Shown piece by piece: positions 36,244 through 49,227 of a DNA stretch of 64,000 bases (position 1 is its first letter; each line of letters begins with the position of its first letter). The DNA lies in contig OZ234497.1 of NCBI GenBank assembly GCA_965153455.1, positions 11,098,001-11,162,000 of the forward strand. Reading direction: 5' to 3'. This stretch comes from Sphagnum compactum (Eukaryota; Bryophyta; Sphagnopsida; Sphagnales). Position numbers and translations under genes: made by a program. Under the pieces are notes generated by a model. The model did not search any database and was not told where the DNA came from. It saw only the letters and a list, made by a program, of their open reading frames with translations.

Positions 36244-38340
36244 ATCCTCCTCCTCCTCCTCCTGGCGAAGCGGATCCGTGGTCTCCGTCCTCCTTCAACA
36301 AACGGCAAACCATTACAAACCTTGTGTTACGCTTTCCTGTCTTTCTTATTAATCCTGCCTTGCTCCCTCTCTCTCCCTCCCACCACCACCACAACACCTG
36401 CTCTCACACATCCGACCGGCAGCCTGCCTGCCTGCAAACCCCAAAACCCAGCTGGATGGCCTCCTCCCCTCCCCCCGCCAGCCGTCTTCTCTAATTCTCT
36501 ATAACCGCCTCATCATCGTGTCACAGCAGCCGCAGCTGTGACCTCATCTTCTTCTTCATCTTCTTGACGACGACGACGACAATAACAACACCTTACATCC
36601 TCTACATCCTCCTCCTCTGTTGAGCCTGCTGCTGCGGAAACAGCAGCAGCAACAAGAAGAAGAAGAAGAAGAACCACAACAGCCAAGGAAGAAGAAGAAA
36701 AATACTGGAAAAGAGCTTCTTCCTCTTCAGTCCTCCGAGGACCATCTTTTCCACTGCAACAACTTTTAAATAAATTACGACCTCCGTCTGCCTGCCTGCC
36801 TGCCTGCGCATAGCACAGGGTCCAATCTGACAAAGCCATGTTGCATGCAGCTGCACCTGCAGCAGACAGAGAACTGGGATCCAATCACCTCACACGCCTC
36901 TTCTCTCTCCAATAGATACAGTCGTACGTACTTTTCTCTTTTGGATTCCTTTTTTTGTCATTTTTTTTTTCTTTTAACGAGGAACGACAACAGTAGGAAG
37001 CAGCAGCAACGGCGGCAGAATCTGAAGAAGAATCCAATCTTCGTATGGGAGGATTTTTTGTTTTTTTGTCTCTGATTGCCTCTTCTTGTTGTTTCTGCCA
37101 GACCAACAAACTGACCAAAAAAAGCTGCTGGTCAAATTCATTTCAGTACGGAATTCGTTGTAGATATTCTCCTGTTACGGCAACAAATTCGGATCTTCTG
37201 AAACATGGATGAGATTCTGTGACTCTTTGAGGAGCTCTGAGTTTAGGATTTAGGGCATCATCATGCCATTTGCATTTCTTTTCTCTCTGCTCTGCTCTTC
37301 TCTGCACACCACTGCCCACCCCACAGAAGAAGGAAGAACAAGAAGAAAGAGATTTTGGGAGCACCCATCACCACCAAGAGGAAGAATTTTGGCACCCATC
37401 ATCAATCAATCACCAAGAGGAATTAGTATTTTGGCACCAGAACAAACCTTTTTCCCATAGTCTTGAATCTACAGTTCAGTTGTGTTGCTCAGATTCTGCA
37501 TCTGCATTTCTTTTGCCATGATGGATTCTACATGAATCAGCAAAATCAGCAACAATAGGCCATCATATGGATTTCCTCGATATAGCAGCAAAATTGTTTG
37601 ACAACCTCAGTCCATCTCCATGCCCAGGGTGAACCCTAAACTCTAAACCCAGAAAGAAGAGAGAGAGAGAGAGATAGAGAGATTGTGTTTCTTCAGCAAA
37701 GCAGGAAGCATAAAACTGGTTGGGCGATTGGGTTTTAGGGTTTTCCATCAAGTGTGTTGTTTCTTGGCAAGCAATTGTCAGCAAGATTGTAATAAGCCAG
37801 AAAATTGAACATTTTGAAGAAAAAAGAGAAAATGATCTTCATACCACTTTGATGCCTGCACATACATGTGTAGCATTCAGACCTGAGATCTAGAAAAGTT
37901 TCAGCTATTCAAGTTTGGAAAAAATAATTAGCAGAGGTGCTTGCATGCACCAGCAGCTGACAAAACTCAGTCCGCAGCTGATAATGCTCCTCGTGCAGGT
38001 TAAAGCAGATTTGGAAATGGCAACTTCAAAGATGGGAAGAAGAAATAAAAACATGATGACCCATGAAATTCATTGCAGTTTACTGCATTTTGCATCTACA
38101 GACAGTCAGTCTTCAGAGGTGGCAGGCGCACACCAAGATCACAGCAAGAATCTGCATGATCAAAAAAATCATCACTTGCATGCACTGTAGCATCATGCTC
38201 TTGCAACTCCTCTCTGGTTGACCACAACTCACCTTCAAGCTCTGGAAAGGGTGGGGCTGCTGCATTCCAATCCAAGGCAAACAACAAGCAGCAACTGGTG
38301 TGCTGCTATCTCACATTAGCAGCTGTGAAAGCTGTTGCTG
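36244..38340 (-). promoter_or_regulatory. Upstream region of the MADS gene, rich in simple repeats
   Basis: No coding gene seen. On the plus strand the region shows TCC/CAC runs (36,245-36,400), a compound GAC/GAA/CAG tract (36,545-36,700), TGCC runs (36,790-36,805), AGAGAG at 37,661-37,682 and telo-box-like AAACCC/CCCTAAA at 37,631-37,648. These pyrimidine-rich tracts are what a leader and core promoter of a plant developmental gene often look like; no TATA box or transcription start is claimed. Confidence 0.4.
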
Positions 38341-38547
38341 CTGCCGATGCACCTATCTATCTGCATTTCACAGCCCCACATAGTTTAGTAAGTATTGACA
38401 GCATGTAGGGACGTGAATAGGTAGAGTTTACTGCAAAAATTTCAAGTGACTTCATCAACGCCTGGAAATGGTTACAGCTCACATGTTCGAGTATAACCAG
38501 GCATATGGAGCTTCTTCTGTTACAAGTCTGGAGGTAAAAGGAAAGAC

Positions 38548-39335
38548 TTGGCCATGATGACTTGACTTGGACCTTCAACAACAAGATGTATGGCATTGAC
38601 CAGCTACCCTAACATACCCACCAACTTCATCAGTTCCTGGAAATGGATGGCAGGTTAATGTCAAACAGTGACCAATGTACTGGGTTTCTGTCATAAGACT
38701 GACAGTAACACCAGGAAAACTCAGGAGCCAAGATGCCAGCTGGCTAACTCAAGGAAAAGAATACCCAGAAGACCACAAGTAAAAAGACTAACATAGAAAT
38801 GGAAAAAGGCCAGGAAATAGAAACCACCCCAACAAGCTCCTCACTTAGGAATGACAAACCTTTGAAATGACCATTTTAAGATTCCAACAGCAGAAACTCC
38901 AAACAGAAACCTTTCTTTGATAAGCAAAGCCTCTGGTTTGTTCAAAAGAAACTTTAAAGCATAACCCTTATTCTTCAACAGAATACTTGAGCCTGCTGCC
39001 ATTTGGGTTTTGAAGAAACTCTTTGGAGCTGCAAAGCCCTAAGAAAACTGTCTATTAAGTTACTCCAAATTTCGCAGTATCTGAAATACTGGAATCCACA
39101 TGAGGCATATGAATCCTGTTATAATATGCCCATATTAATTCTCGTTGAAAACACCTTGTCGAAAAATGTGAATGCTTTAAGCCTTTGGAATCTTGGGATA
39201 TATTACCAAATCCAAGAAATTGAAAGCGCCGAAGCCATTAGAAGTCTGATTCAGCTCACGAAAGGATATTTATCTGGCTAAATCATCTTATGGATGATCA
39301 CCACTTGAAGGTCCAAGTCAAGTCATCATGGTCAA
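38548..39335. repeat. 31-base inverted repeat pair bounding 726 bases
   Basis: 38,548-38,578 (TTGGCCATGATGACTTGACT...) is the reverse complement of 39,305-39,335 with 30 of 31 bases matching. The enclosed sequence has no reading frame of note. The right arm also sits inside a tandem repeat. This could be the ends of a non-autonomous element, but no target duplication was identified. Confidence 0.75.
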
Positions 39336-39364
39336 GTCATCTTATGGATGATCACCACTTGAAG
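39283..39364 (+). repeat. Tandem direct repeat, 28 identical bases at 54-base period
   Basis: 39,283-39,310 and 39,337-39,364 are identical (starting TCATCTTATGGATGATCACC). The 26-base spacer carries the right arm of the inverted repeat described separately. Confidence 0.9.
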
Positions 39365-41469
39365 AAAAAAAAAACCCTGATCCCACCACCAATAGAGTCT
39401 TTTCTTCTAGATGGATGAAGTTGGAGAAATCAAGGATACCGGGAAGAAATATAAATATATATATCATCTATGAACCCTCTTTGTTGGGATAACTTCTGAA
39501 GGGAAAAAAGGCTTCAAAGAGTATAACTAATAACCCTTGTTTCTTTGAAAGAATGATGAAACTCAACCATTTGAGCTGCAGCAAAGAACCCGTCTCTGGA
39601 CCTACAAAGCCTAAACCCTAAACCTCTAAAACCGACTGCATAACAACTCCCAAGTCTAGCTAGATCTGAGACAACGTGCTGATACCTGTATTAATCATGT
39701 GATGATGTTGACGTTTAAAACCATTTGTAATTTTCTGATACCTATTTTTGTGAAAACCAAAGAAGGTTCATGCAAGAGGCTAACCTGCTGATGTAGTGAG
39801 TACATTCTTGCAGACATGGGTTGTAGCTACTGAAATTGTGGCAACCTCGTCTCCAGTAATTTGCTCCCCTGAAGATTTGTAAACAAAACTCCACTTCACT
39901 CTTTTATCTCTGAAGCAACTGGGTTTACCCTAAGCAATTACCCTAATACCTTAAACCATGAACAACAACACGCATCAACAACAATTCCTTCCACAAATTA
40001 CTGGTGCAGATTGCAAAACCAGAGAAAGAGAGAGAGCAATGCGAACAACAACTGATGGACATAATAAGCATGGAGAGCTACATATGTCAGTAAAGCTTGA
40101 TGAAGTTGCTCCACAACAACAAGCTGCGTCCTGAGTTTCTGTTGCCTTTCCGAAAAGCAATGGTAAGACTCAGACTGTGATGTTGGCTAGCACTCAAGAG
40201 ACATCGCTAATAAAAAAAAGTCAACAGTATCCTCATTCAAGCTGCAACAACAAGCTTCTGAAGGAAAGAGCTACTACTACATATGTAAGTAAAAAGCCCA
40301 GATGGGTCCTTCATCCCCAACTAACTTCACAGTTGTGGCCTACCCTAAAATTATGTCTCTGTGTTTCAGAGACCAATGTCGTCAACCTGACCATCTCCAG
40401 CTACTCTACCTGTTCTGCAGAAAACCCATTCATTCTATACCCATTTGCAGCCATCTCCTCCCTAGTCAAATCTAAACTCTGAGAGCTTTCCCCCAGCTCT
40501 AACAACCACAATGAAAATCACAATAATGTCCAGCAAATCTGCACTTTATATAACTATCCCCAGAGTAAGGATGTATTAGCATTTTTGTCTCCATTAGGTT
40601 AAGGTTTGAGTATATAAAATTTATTGGTTTCTGGTAAATAGGTAGGGTATATCCACCTTCTATCATATACCCGTGGTTGGGGGGGGGAAAAAAAAGAGGG
40701 GTATGTTTTTTTTAATAATTTTAAAATTAAAAAAATTGTCCATGCTAAAATAGTTTTCAAAGGCCCAAATTCAATGGGATGTAATGCATAAACCCTTATG
40801 TCAAAATGCAAGCGATTAAAAGAATGAACTCAACTATCTACTATTAAACATACATGCAAAATGAGACTACTATGAAGCCTTTTAAAATAAGATATACATT
40901 TCGTGTTCAAGATATAATCACAATGTTCATAATATGTTGATTCCATATCTTCCACTTTGAAATTCTAGCAACACAATGCACCCTTCTCTTTTTGCATACC
41001 TATACTCAAAATGCCCAACTAGTCGCCCTCCATCCCCATATGGATACACATAATGCCTAACGAACCCAATTCAAGAAACACCATTTGGATTTCAATCCCA
41101 ACAATTTTTTCATGAACAAATTCAAATTCCCCTTAACAAACATGAACAATATATTTAATTAGCTTCCCCACAATACCATCATGTCTTAAGGCCTACATTG
41201 GGTTATGGTTTATAAAACAACAACCTAATTATAATAAATTTTGATAAGACAAATTACACAACAATTTGCCTTACAAAATTTGCACCTTACATCATGTAAT
41301 TTACCATCTATTTCACATACCAAATCTGCCTTATCAAATTTGCAAATTTAGAAATCAAAATCATTTGAATCATCAAGCTCAACATAACAACCTAGTTGGT
41401 CTTCAAAATCTTCCACCTGCTCCAACAAATCTGCTTCAAGAACCCCAAAGTCATCAAAGGATTCAACTG

Positions 41470-44161
41470 CAAATGATTCACACCCAAAACGTTGATCATT
41501 TGGCCAATTCTCGAAAATCAACACAAGTTGATTTCAGTTTTGGGTTCCAAGTCGGCATCTGTGTAACCCTGTCAAAATCCTAGCAATGAAGAAAATACGT
41601 TCCGCTTCAATCTAACTTCCCACAATACCCAAAAGTTGACGAGCCAAGTATCCAACAACATGAAATTGCACCTCATGAACCTTCCACCACTTTAGTAGAT
41701 CTTCACAAGACTTTGCTTCCAGTTGCAAATTTCGGAAACAAAAGAGTTCTTGTTTCACCTACAATCAAATACGAATAGTTAGATCATTATTCATTTATCA
41801 TTATGTGCATCACACATATGAATTAGATTATATATGTTATAAATGTGAAGTGAATTGTGGTGCAAAAACTATTAATTGTGAATTATAAATGAAAAAACCA
41901 GATTTCAAAAAATAGAAACTTGAAATTGTGAATGCAAAACCAAATTCTAGAAACCATAAACTTGAAATTATGAATGAAAAAACTATAACTTGAAGTCCAA
42001 AAATCAAACATTTTTGTTTTGAATGCATAAACCAACAATTATGATGACATGTTCAATGGCAATATCATTTGGAGATAATCCTACACCAAACACAACCAAT
42101 GGTCATTCTTGGGCGATAAATGTTTGTGTTGGCTCTGCAAAAGCATTCACTTTCCAATAAGTTCAACATAGAAGGGGAATTAAGGTTTTAGAATCATACC
42201 TTGTTGTTGTAATTGTGGCCATATCTCGTCCAACATAATTGTTCACAATAGATAAATCCTTGAACTTGGGGTCAAGCATTAAAACCCAACATCATGTGTG
42301 TCTTTTTTGGATCAAACTCATGCAAACAATCCAAAAATGGAGCAAGCACACGATTGACTTTTAATCGCATCCTACTTGCTAACAAAAGCAATTTTGTGTC
42401 AAATTGAAATGTAGGGATAAAACTCATCTGGATTTCTAGTTGAAGCCTCTCCTAAGTCAATTTGACACAAAGATTGATTACATTTGCAAGTGCATCATTA
42501 AGCATCCAATAATCACAACATTGATTGAGCACACAACTTGATACAATTGGGGCCAAGGTTATGCAATGATTTCAGCAATTGCCTAAACTTGTGCTATTGG
42601 AATTCTACCCTACAAAGCTAATGTATATTGGCCATAACAATTTGAATAATAGCCTTAAATTCAAGGGCCTACTAGAATGTTATCACTTTGGAAGCAAACC
42701 TTGTCTTCATTAATGTGCTTAATTTTCGTGGTCGCAAACCTATAGCTAAACAAGCCTTTGTCCACTCTACCCTTCCTTTTCCAGATTTTTTTGGCCATGT
42801 TATACAAGACTAAATTGAAGATTATGCAATTTTGATGCTCACTGGTTGCAAACCAGAATTTACTTTTTCATTAGAAGTGGAATATTGGCAAGCCTTAGAA
42901 AGGGCATGACCAAAATAAACACCTTCAAATGGTGTTTACATTCCCAATTATTCACAAGTAACAATTTGTTTACAAACATGGGTCATTGTATATAGGTTTG
43001 TGCCTTCATCTTTCATGTAGCAAATGATCTTGTTAGTAAGTTTGTATTCCTCAAACAAAGTTTACAATTGATTGGCAAGACTAACCCCAGAAGTCCCTTT
43101 TGCTTCAAACAAACCAATTGTGACATGTTTTGGTCCCAATCCAAAGTCAAAAAATTAATGACAAGGGCAAAGGTATCGAATGCACCTTTGCTCATCCATA
43201 AGTCAAATGTTGCAGTCATAGAAGCTATAGCATTGACAAAAAGGGAAAAAAATTCTTGAAGCATCCACTTCATCATAAAAGGTAATATATTTTCAGTTAT
43301 GGTTCTACATGATGGAAACACCACCTGTGGGTCCCTTTGCAAACGAAATTGCTTCATCCATATGCTTTCAACCATTTTTAAAAGGAGTAATCCCTTCATA
43401 ACAAGCAACACAAAATCATCAATTAAAGCTTTCTATTATTCTTGTGATTTTTTGTAAGATGTGATGCTACCAAAAACTGTAGAAATGGAGACATGAGTTA
43501 CCGCTTTTCAAATTTTGGAATTTTTAGAAAGATTTGTTTCGATAGAATGTCAGAGTGAAATCTCATGAACATAAACTTTCCAAATATTAAAATGTTCACC
43601 TCCACAATGTTTTTTCATGGTCGAAGTTCCATTTTTAATTTTATAATAAACCAATCCCTTCCTACCTCTAGTTCTTAACCCCAACGCATGAACACCCAAA
43701 GGAACTGAATAACACATAATACAATGAAAAACTTGTTTTGTTTTGAGCAATACAAATTCATCAACATTTGGTTTGTAAAAAGCCCAAGGAGCAAATCTTC
43801 GATCCCATGGACCCCAAAATTTTGCTTGTTATTACAATGCAGCTAATTATTTTGCTTGCACTTGACCCAACTCATGAACATTTCCTATTGAACCAAATCT
43901 GCCAATTGATGAAGAAGCAACAAGATTGGTTGGTGAAGGTGCATCACCTTTCTGAAGTTGGGCTTCAACAACAAGCCGACCTTCTCTAACCTCTAATTCC
44001 CCATAGCTTGAAACTTCAATGTTGTTTACAGTGGTGCAAATGTTTACCATTGAAGCTTTCACAATTTTAATCCAAAATTGTTTACACCTATCAATCCACC
44101 ATGAACAACACAAGATCACATACCCAAAAAAATAATCCATACTTTTTTTTAAAAACAACAA
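41470..44161 (-). mobile_element. hAT-superfamily transposase relic with BED zinc finger
   Basis: Minus-strand pieces appear in hAT order with frame breaks. BED-type zinc finger near 43,730-43,560 (CxxC as CIMC, GTSTMKKHCGGEHFNIW). Catalytic-core region 43,411-43,013 (TATFDLWMSKGAFDTFALVI, NFLTLDW) followed by MKDEGTNLYT at 43,020-42,990. About 42,420-42,190: FLDCLHEFDPKKTHMML, then LMLDPKFKDLSIVNNYVGRD. C-terminal dimerisation domain about 41,760-41,560: LLKWWKVHEVQFHVVGYLAR and, after a stop, IEAERIFFIAR. Several stops and frameshifts show that it is dead. Terminal inverted repeats and the 8-bp target duplication usual for hAT were not located. Confidence 0.85.
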
Positions 44162-44654
44162 ATTAGTTACTATTATTATAGTTTAATTAATGTTGTTATA
44201 GAATCAATTATTATTATTATGAGACCAATTGTTATTATTATTATAAAACTAGATGTTGACTTGTTGCCGACCTACTATTAATTGCTATAATTGTTGATTT
44301 GTTATTGCACTTGTTGACATAAATTGCTGTTGACTTGAATTCATGTTGTTGACCCAAAATCTTGCTTTGACATGTTGCTAATGACTTAACCTATTATTGT
44401 TTCCACTTGGTACAATAAACAATGAATTGTTACATTAACATGCATTTTGCACAACCCATGCATATTTATCATAAAAATAAGAAAATTACACATAACCTTT
44501 TCCATCCACCTATTAAATAATGTGAAGTTCCTTGTTATTGCATAAAAAACCATGGCTCACATATGCATATTGTTTAAGCCACGATAAGATAACAACCAAC
44601 AAATAGTAGCAAGATTGACATCAATATGAATATGATTTAATTGACATATCAATT

Positions 44655-45560
44655 TTGATAGGTTTATGTTATGTTACTTCCAGTGTAAGGGATCTGAAAA
44701 AAAAACTCCTACCATAGTTTCTATTTCTAACATGTGGGGACATTTAAAAAATTCTTTTCAAATATTGTGGTTTGATCACATATTAAAAGCCCATGTGGGC
44801 AATAAACACAACACATAAATATATTCTTGTTTTCATGCTACATATAACCATTCACAAAATAAATAAATGATGAGATGTTTTTCCCCATTTGGCACTAAAT
44901 GGAAGAAAAAAAATGTAGACAAAGGGACAAAAGTCATGTGGGCCCACAAGGGAAAAAAACATATGCGTATAAAATCCAAATGTTGGATGACATGTAGTTT
45001 ATTTGACAAAAATGGTGAAGAGAATTATGAATCCACAAAGAGGCCAAAAGAATCCATAAAGAACAACAAGACTAACAATAAAAATATGATCTAATTGACA
45101 TTTGAAGTATGATAAGATTATGTTATGTTACCTCCTTTGTATGGGCTTTCATTATTGTAAAGGATCCATTAAAAACTCCTACCACTGTTTTTTATTCTGA
45201 TCTATAGGGACAATAAAAAAAATCCTTTCAAAATAATGTAATATCACATAGAAGCACATGTGGGCTACTAACACATCACAAATTTTATTTTATTTTTCAT
45301 GCTACATAAAGGCATTCAATAAATAAATAAATGATAAGTTTTTTCCCCATTGGCTTTGGATGGAAGAAAATAGATGTAGACAAAGGGACAAAGTCATGTG
45401 GGCCCACAAAGGAAAGAAAAATATAAAGTTGATTTGATAAAAATGGTAAAAAAATTGTGGGTCCACAAAAAGGCCAAAAAAACAAGAAAGGAAAAGAACT
45501 TTTGCACTGTACCATATTTACTCCATTGCTGAATAAGAGTAGTGGGTTCACAAAGAGGCC
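44655..45560 (+). repeat. Two tandem direct copies of a ~450-base unit
   Basis: Copy 1 about 44,655-45,065 and copy 2 about 45,115-45,490 share, in order, TATGTTATGTTAC, ACTCCTACCA, TTTTCAAA, AAGC.CATGTGGGC, TTTTCATGCTACATA, AATAAATAAATGAT, GTAGACAAAGGGACAAA, GTCATGTGGGCCCACAA and CACAAAGAGGCCAAA. A partial third end is at 45,540-45,575. Noncoding; possibly remnants of nested long terminal repeats, although no retrotransposon body lies between them. Confidence 0.8.
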
Positions 45561-45579
45561 AAAAAAACAAAAGAGGATA

Positions 45580-46900
45580 AAAAGCTTGTTCCTCTGCTAC
45601 ACAAATTTCTCTTTTGAGGCAGACGAAACTTTTTTCTACACAAGTCTCCTCTTTTGGGCTCTAGTAAACATAATGTGCAACAAATACCCTTGGCAACAAA
45701 ATAAATTCAATAAACAAATCATAAGAAGAAAACATTTGATAACCACAAAGAAAAAAAACACAATAAAACTTTCCACAAGAAAAGGTGCCCTCAAAACTTA
45801 ATAGTTCTAAATAAATAAGTCTAACCTTTAGCATGAGATGATTATTCAAGTGTTTTTCTGGCCCTTTCCTTGATCTTGGACAATTATGGAAGACTTTTTT
45901 GGCCTCTTGCTCATGAATATTTGCATTGTTAAATGAAGTTTTTTGTTAATTTATGCAAGCTTCAAAACAACGTTAGTAGCAGATGTTGAGGAAAAAAATG
46001 TCAAAGCAATATCAACAATAGAAGTTGGGAAAGAAAAGTGTCATTGTGAAACAACAATGATACAATCAACAACACACAAAAGCAACAATCCATATGGTGA
46101 CATAGTTAAGGTTTAAAGTTTTATTCTTTTTTACCCTACTTTTAAAAACCTAGATGCCAAAACATATCTGATTTTGGGTAAGGCTATTTTAAATATATTT
46201 GCGATTCTGAACATGTTATAATTTTTAAATTTACATATCCTAAGCTATGCACCTCATTATGATATATTTATTGTAAAAAAATGAAGTTAGAATATGAAAT
46301 ATACCTTATCCATACCTAGTGTGTATATTCGGGTAAAAATTATATCCGGACAACATTAGTACGTTCGAAAGTCGATACCAAAAATATATTGATGATTCTG
46401 ATTGCCGAAAATTAAAAGACATGTTGAATAAAATGTGGTGTTACATTGATGTACTTTAAACAAGATTTTGAAACTTGAAAATACATAATTTGAAGAACTT
46501 CTTTCCTTGAAAAAAAAAGTTATTTTTTTATACAAAAAAAGGTTAAGTTACATTTTTATGAAAATTATATGTGTTATTATTTTTGATTGATATTCCATTT
46601 TGAGAATTGCATGGATAATTATCAAATTGTGAGATTTAACGCAAAATTTTATACTATAAAAAAATAGTCTATTAATACATACATGTTATTTGATGTTTCA
46701 ACATCAATTTTCCTAAACATTGAAACAAATTAATGTGGTACAAGATATTAACTTTGAATGTCTTTGAAATTATAAAAATTTTCATCAAATGGATGATAAA
46801 TACATAATGTAATATGTTTCCATTTAATTTTGGGGAAAAATATTTGATACATGGAAACCACTTGAATCCTTTGTAAAAATAGAACATTGTGGCCTTGGCA
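45580..46900. other. AT-rich intergenic sequence, nothing recognised
   Basis: No coding similarity, RNA gene or clear repeat unit was seen on either strand. Base composition is strongly AT-rich with long A and T runs. Confidence 0.5.
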
Positions 46901-47949
46901 TGGGTGTTTTGAGTATTGTACGTGGACCTAAAGAAAAAGGCAAGAAAACATAGTCAAAGGATTTAAAGAAATATAATTTAAAGAAGATTAAATATTGTCT
47001 AGATTGCATTGGCCATTCAAAGTCAAGTGTAGGATTATAATACTATTAAGAATGTATTTCATTAACAAAATGCTTATTGGTTTTTATCAACTTTTTTGCT
47101 TAAGATGGTTTGACTTAGCATTTTTGGGAAACCTTTGCATTCCTTTGTTGGGGATCAACTTGTGCTAAACACGGGTGTGATCTTTAATCAATATTCATGA
47201 CTGATGAGGGACTAAAAATGTTTGTAAAATTCAATAATGATGTCATCAAATTCTAGGCACTTACGTTGAGCCATGTCCAAAAGAACTAGGTGAAGCTCAT
47301 TTTTTGATGGGTTGCATCAATGTGTGTTTCATGATAGGTGTTAATTTCTTTAGTAAGTTCTTTATGATGTTAACATATGTTTAGTAAAAGTTGAAAGATT
47401 CCAATGAAGCTAGGTACAAATCTCAATAATTTTTTTCGCAAACTCGTTCTAAATTGAATTGATTAGATAATAGTTAGCCATTTGAAGTCACTCACCAATC
47501 GCTTGGAAAAACTCCTTTAACATTGATTGGTAATGGTTTCCTATTGCAATTTAACTTTTACACATTGACCATCAACCGTAATGTTTTCAGGTTGTTGCAA
47601 TTGAAATTTGAACTTCCTAACCTCTTGTTACCAAATGTGGTCTTGTGGAAAGGATTATAATTGCAATTGGAAAAACTCAAGGTTATGATGTTCGGCTTCT
47701 TGTTTATGATATTTTGTAATGCGTTGTTTGCAAAAAAAAATGTAAAAATTCATATTAACTTGACAAATAAGTTGTTAGATGATGGAAGATTGTTTCATAT
47801 ATTGGGTATGTTGGAGTTTGCATCATGAAAATAATGACCATTCATCTTCCAAAATGACTTGTGTTGTTGTTGATGTTTATTGAGTTGGATGGACATGAAC
47901 ATGATCAAATGATAAGACTACACCTCATCACCTTTTACGATGTATGTGG

Positions 47950-48660
47950 ATATCTTGATTGAATCACTACATGGTAATGAAAATAAGTTTGGTGTGTAAA
48001 ATCCATTGAATTGTGCCGAAATATGTTGTCATTCAACCTATGGGTATCCCAAGTGTATTTGAACCCCCTCGATGGGAAAAATAATCCTCAACTTGTAAAC
48101 TTGTTTTAGTTGGAACCAATGCAATTATTTATATTCATTAATAAACATTTCATAATTATTCGATGCATTGATACAAGACTCCACCATGTTGAAGTCACCT
48201 CCTATGGTCCACGTACAATTTGAAGGAGATATCAGGAGATTCCATCTCAAAGTTGACAACAAGCTCTAGCATTTTGTACATGTAAATGTTTAGAATGTTA
48301 AGGTCATTAGTCATTACTTGACAATCCATTTAACTTAAGCCATAATGCCTTCTTACCACAAAGATTGCCAAATTCCCTAACAAGTTGGGACTAGTTGTCA
48401 AATACAAGTGTGCAAATGCCTCCTTTGCCAACTCCTAGCTTGTTGCGATCATTCACATACCCTAAGGAACCCTTGAGGATCTAGCAACGTGCTTGATGCC
48501 AAAATTTCTTTCCAAGATTGTTGGCTTTGTCCAATCATAACTTATGTTCTTGAAGAAGTACATATATTGATGGAGAAAGGGATTGAACATATGTACTCAA
48601 ATTTTGGATCTTAAGGTCCTCATTGAGCCCCCTAGTACTACTAAAGGCAAGGAGATTGAA
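47950..48660 (-). mobile_element. L1-like LINE endonuclease fragment
   Basis: The minus strand, with stops and frame changes, gives KIQNLSTYVQSLSPSIYVLL then QEHKL (48,610-48,540), LGVGKGGICTLVFDN (about 48,450-48,390), KKALWLKLNG and LNILNIYMYK (about 48,360-48,280), GGDFNMVES (about 48,205-48,180) and YTWDTHR (about 48,060). These are the successive motifs of the L1-type apurinic endonuclease (QEHK, a GDFN catalytic motif, FTW.S.R). Reverse transcriptase motifs downstream (below 47.9 kb) could not be identified with certainty. Confidence 0.6.
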
Positions 48661-49075
48661 GTTCATGGAGAAAGGACTGAGTTAGCGAAGGATGGTATTG
48701 CATTTTCCTTTGTACAAGAATAGCTAGAAGATTTACAATGGGAGCCCCACAAGTCGGACCCGCTCTTGTCTTCTTTGATGCAATTGTTGTAAGCTCACAT
48801 GACTTGGCTTGAGCCTCAGGCTTTGAGACTCCTCACACTTGGGATGTGGTGTGTTAGTCTTGTTGGAGTGATGGCTGGTGAGCTTGCTCAAATGCACTAG
48901 TTGAGTGTGAACAACCATGGGGAGGAGGTACATGAGCATTGTGTTCAGATGCCCTCAATAGAGGATGTGGACTCTAGTGGAAGGCTATAACATTGATAGG
49001 CATCTTCAAAGGCCTCAACTTCATCAACTCTGGCATACCAATCGCTTGTAAAAGAGCATGTCTCATGGTATTATG

Positions 49076-49096
49076 CTTAGGGTTTAGGGTTTAGGG
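49076..49096 (+). repeat. Interstitial telomere-like repeat, TTTAGGG orientation
   Basis: Roughly two and a half TTTAGGG units (TTAGGGTTTAGGGTTTAGGG) on the plus strand. It faces a CCCTAAA array at 49,747-49,788. Confidence 0.85.
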
Positions 49097-49192
49097 TGAC
49101 CCGTGCTGCATGGCCTGTTTGAAGACATAGTAACCACGGCGGTAACCTGAGTTGGTAAGCCCCAGAACACTATAACCCTGACTTGACCTGCC

Positions 49193-49195
<3 letters not shown>

Positions 49196-49223
<28 letters not shown>
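49196..49223 (+). repeat. (GT)n microsatellite
   Basis: Fourteen uninterrupted GT/TG units. Confidence 0.95.

Positions 49224-49227
<4 letters not shown>

Larger units (their letters stand above)
38341..41460. other. Intergenic region with inverted and direct repeats, no gene
   Basis: No coding similarity was seen. It contains two copies of the TTCATCAG-core element (38,447 and 38,621), an inverted repeat pair (38,548/39,305), a 54-base-period tandem repeat (39,283-39,364) and, at 40,110-40,270, a diverged copy of a piece of MADS intron 4 (34,355-34,480: TTGGCTAGCACTCAAGAG against TTGACTAGCACTCAAGAG). A CCTAAACCCTAAACC run is at 39,609-39,624 and a short G8 run at 40,680. Confidence 0.5.

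Noticed and set aside
36513-36884. 123-codon minus-strand frame upstream of the MADS gene
   Set aside because: Composition is Val/Leu/Ala/Glu low complexity from trinucleotide repeats, with no family resemblance; an artefact of simple sequence.
41266-41583. 105-codon plus-strand frame in AT-rich DNA
   Set aside because: It overlaps the antisense of the hAT C-terminal region and has no family resemblance.
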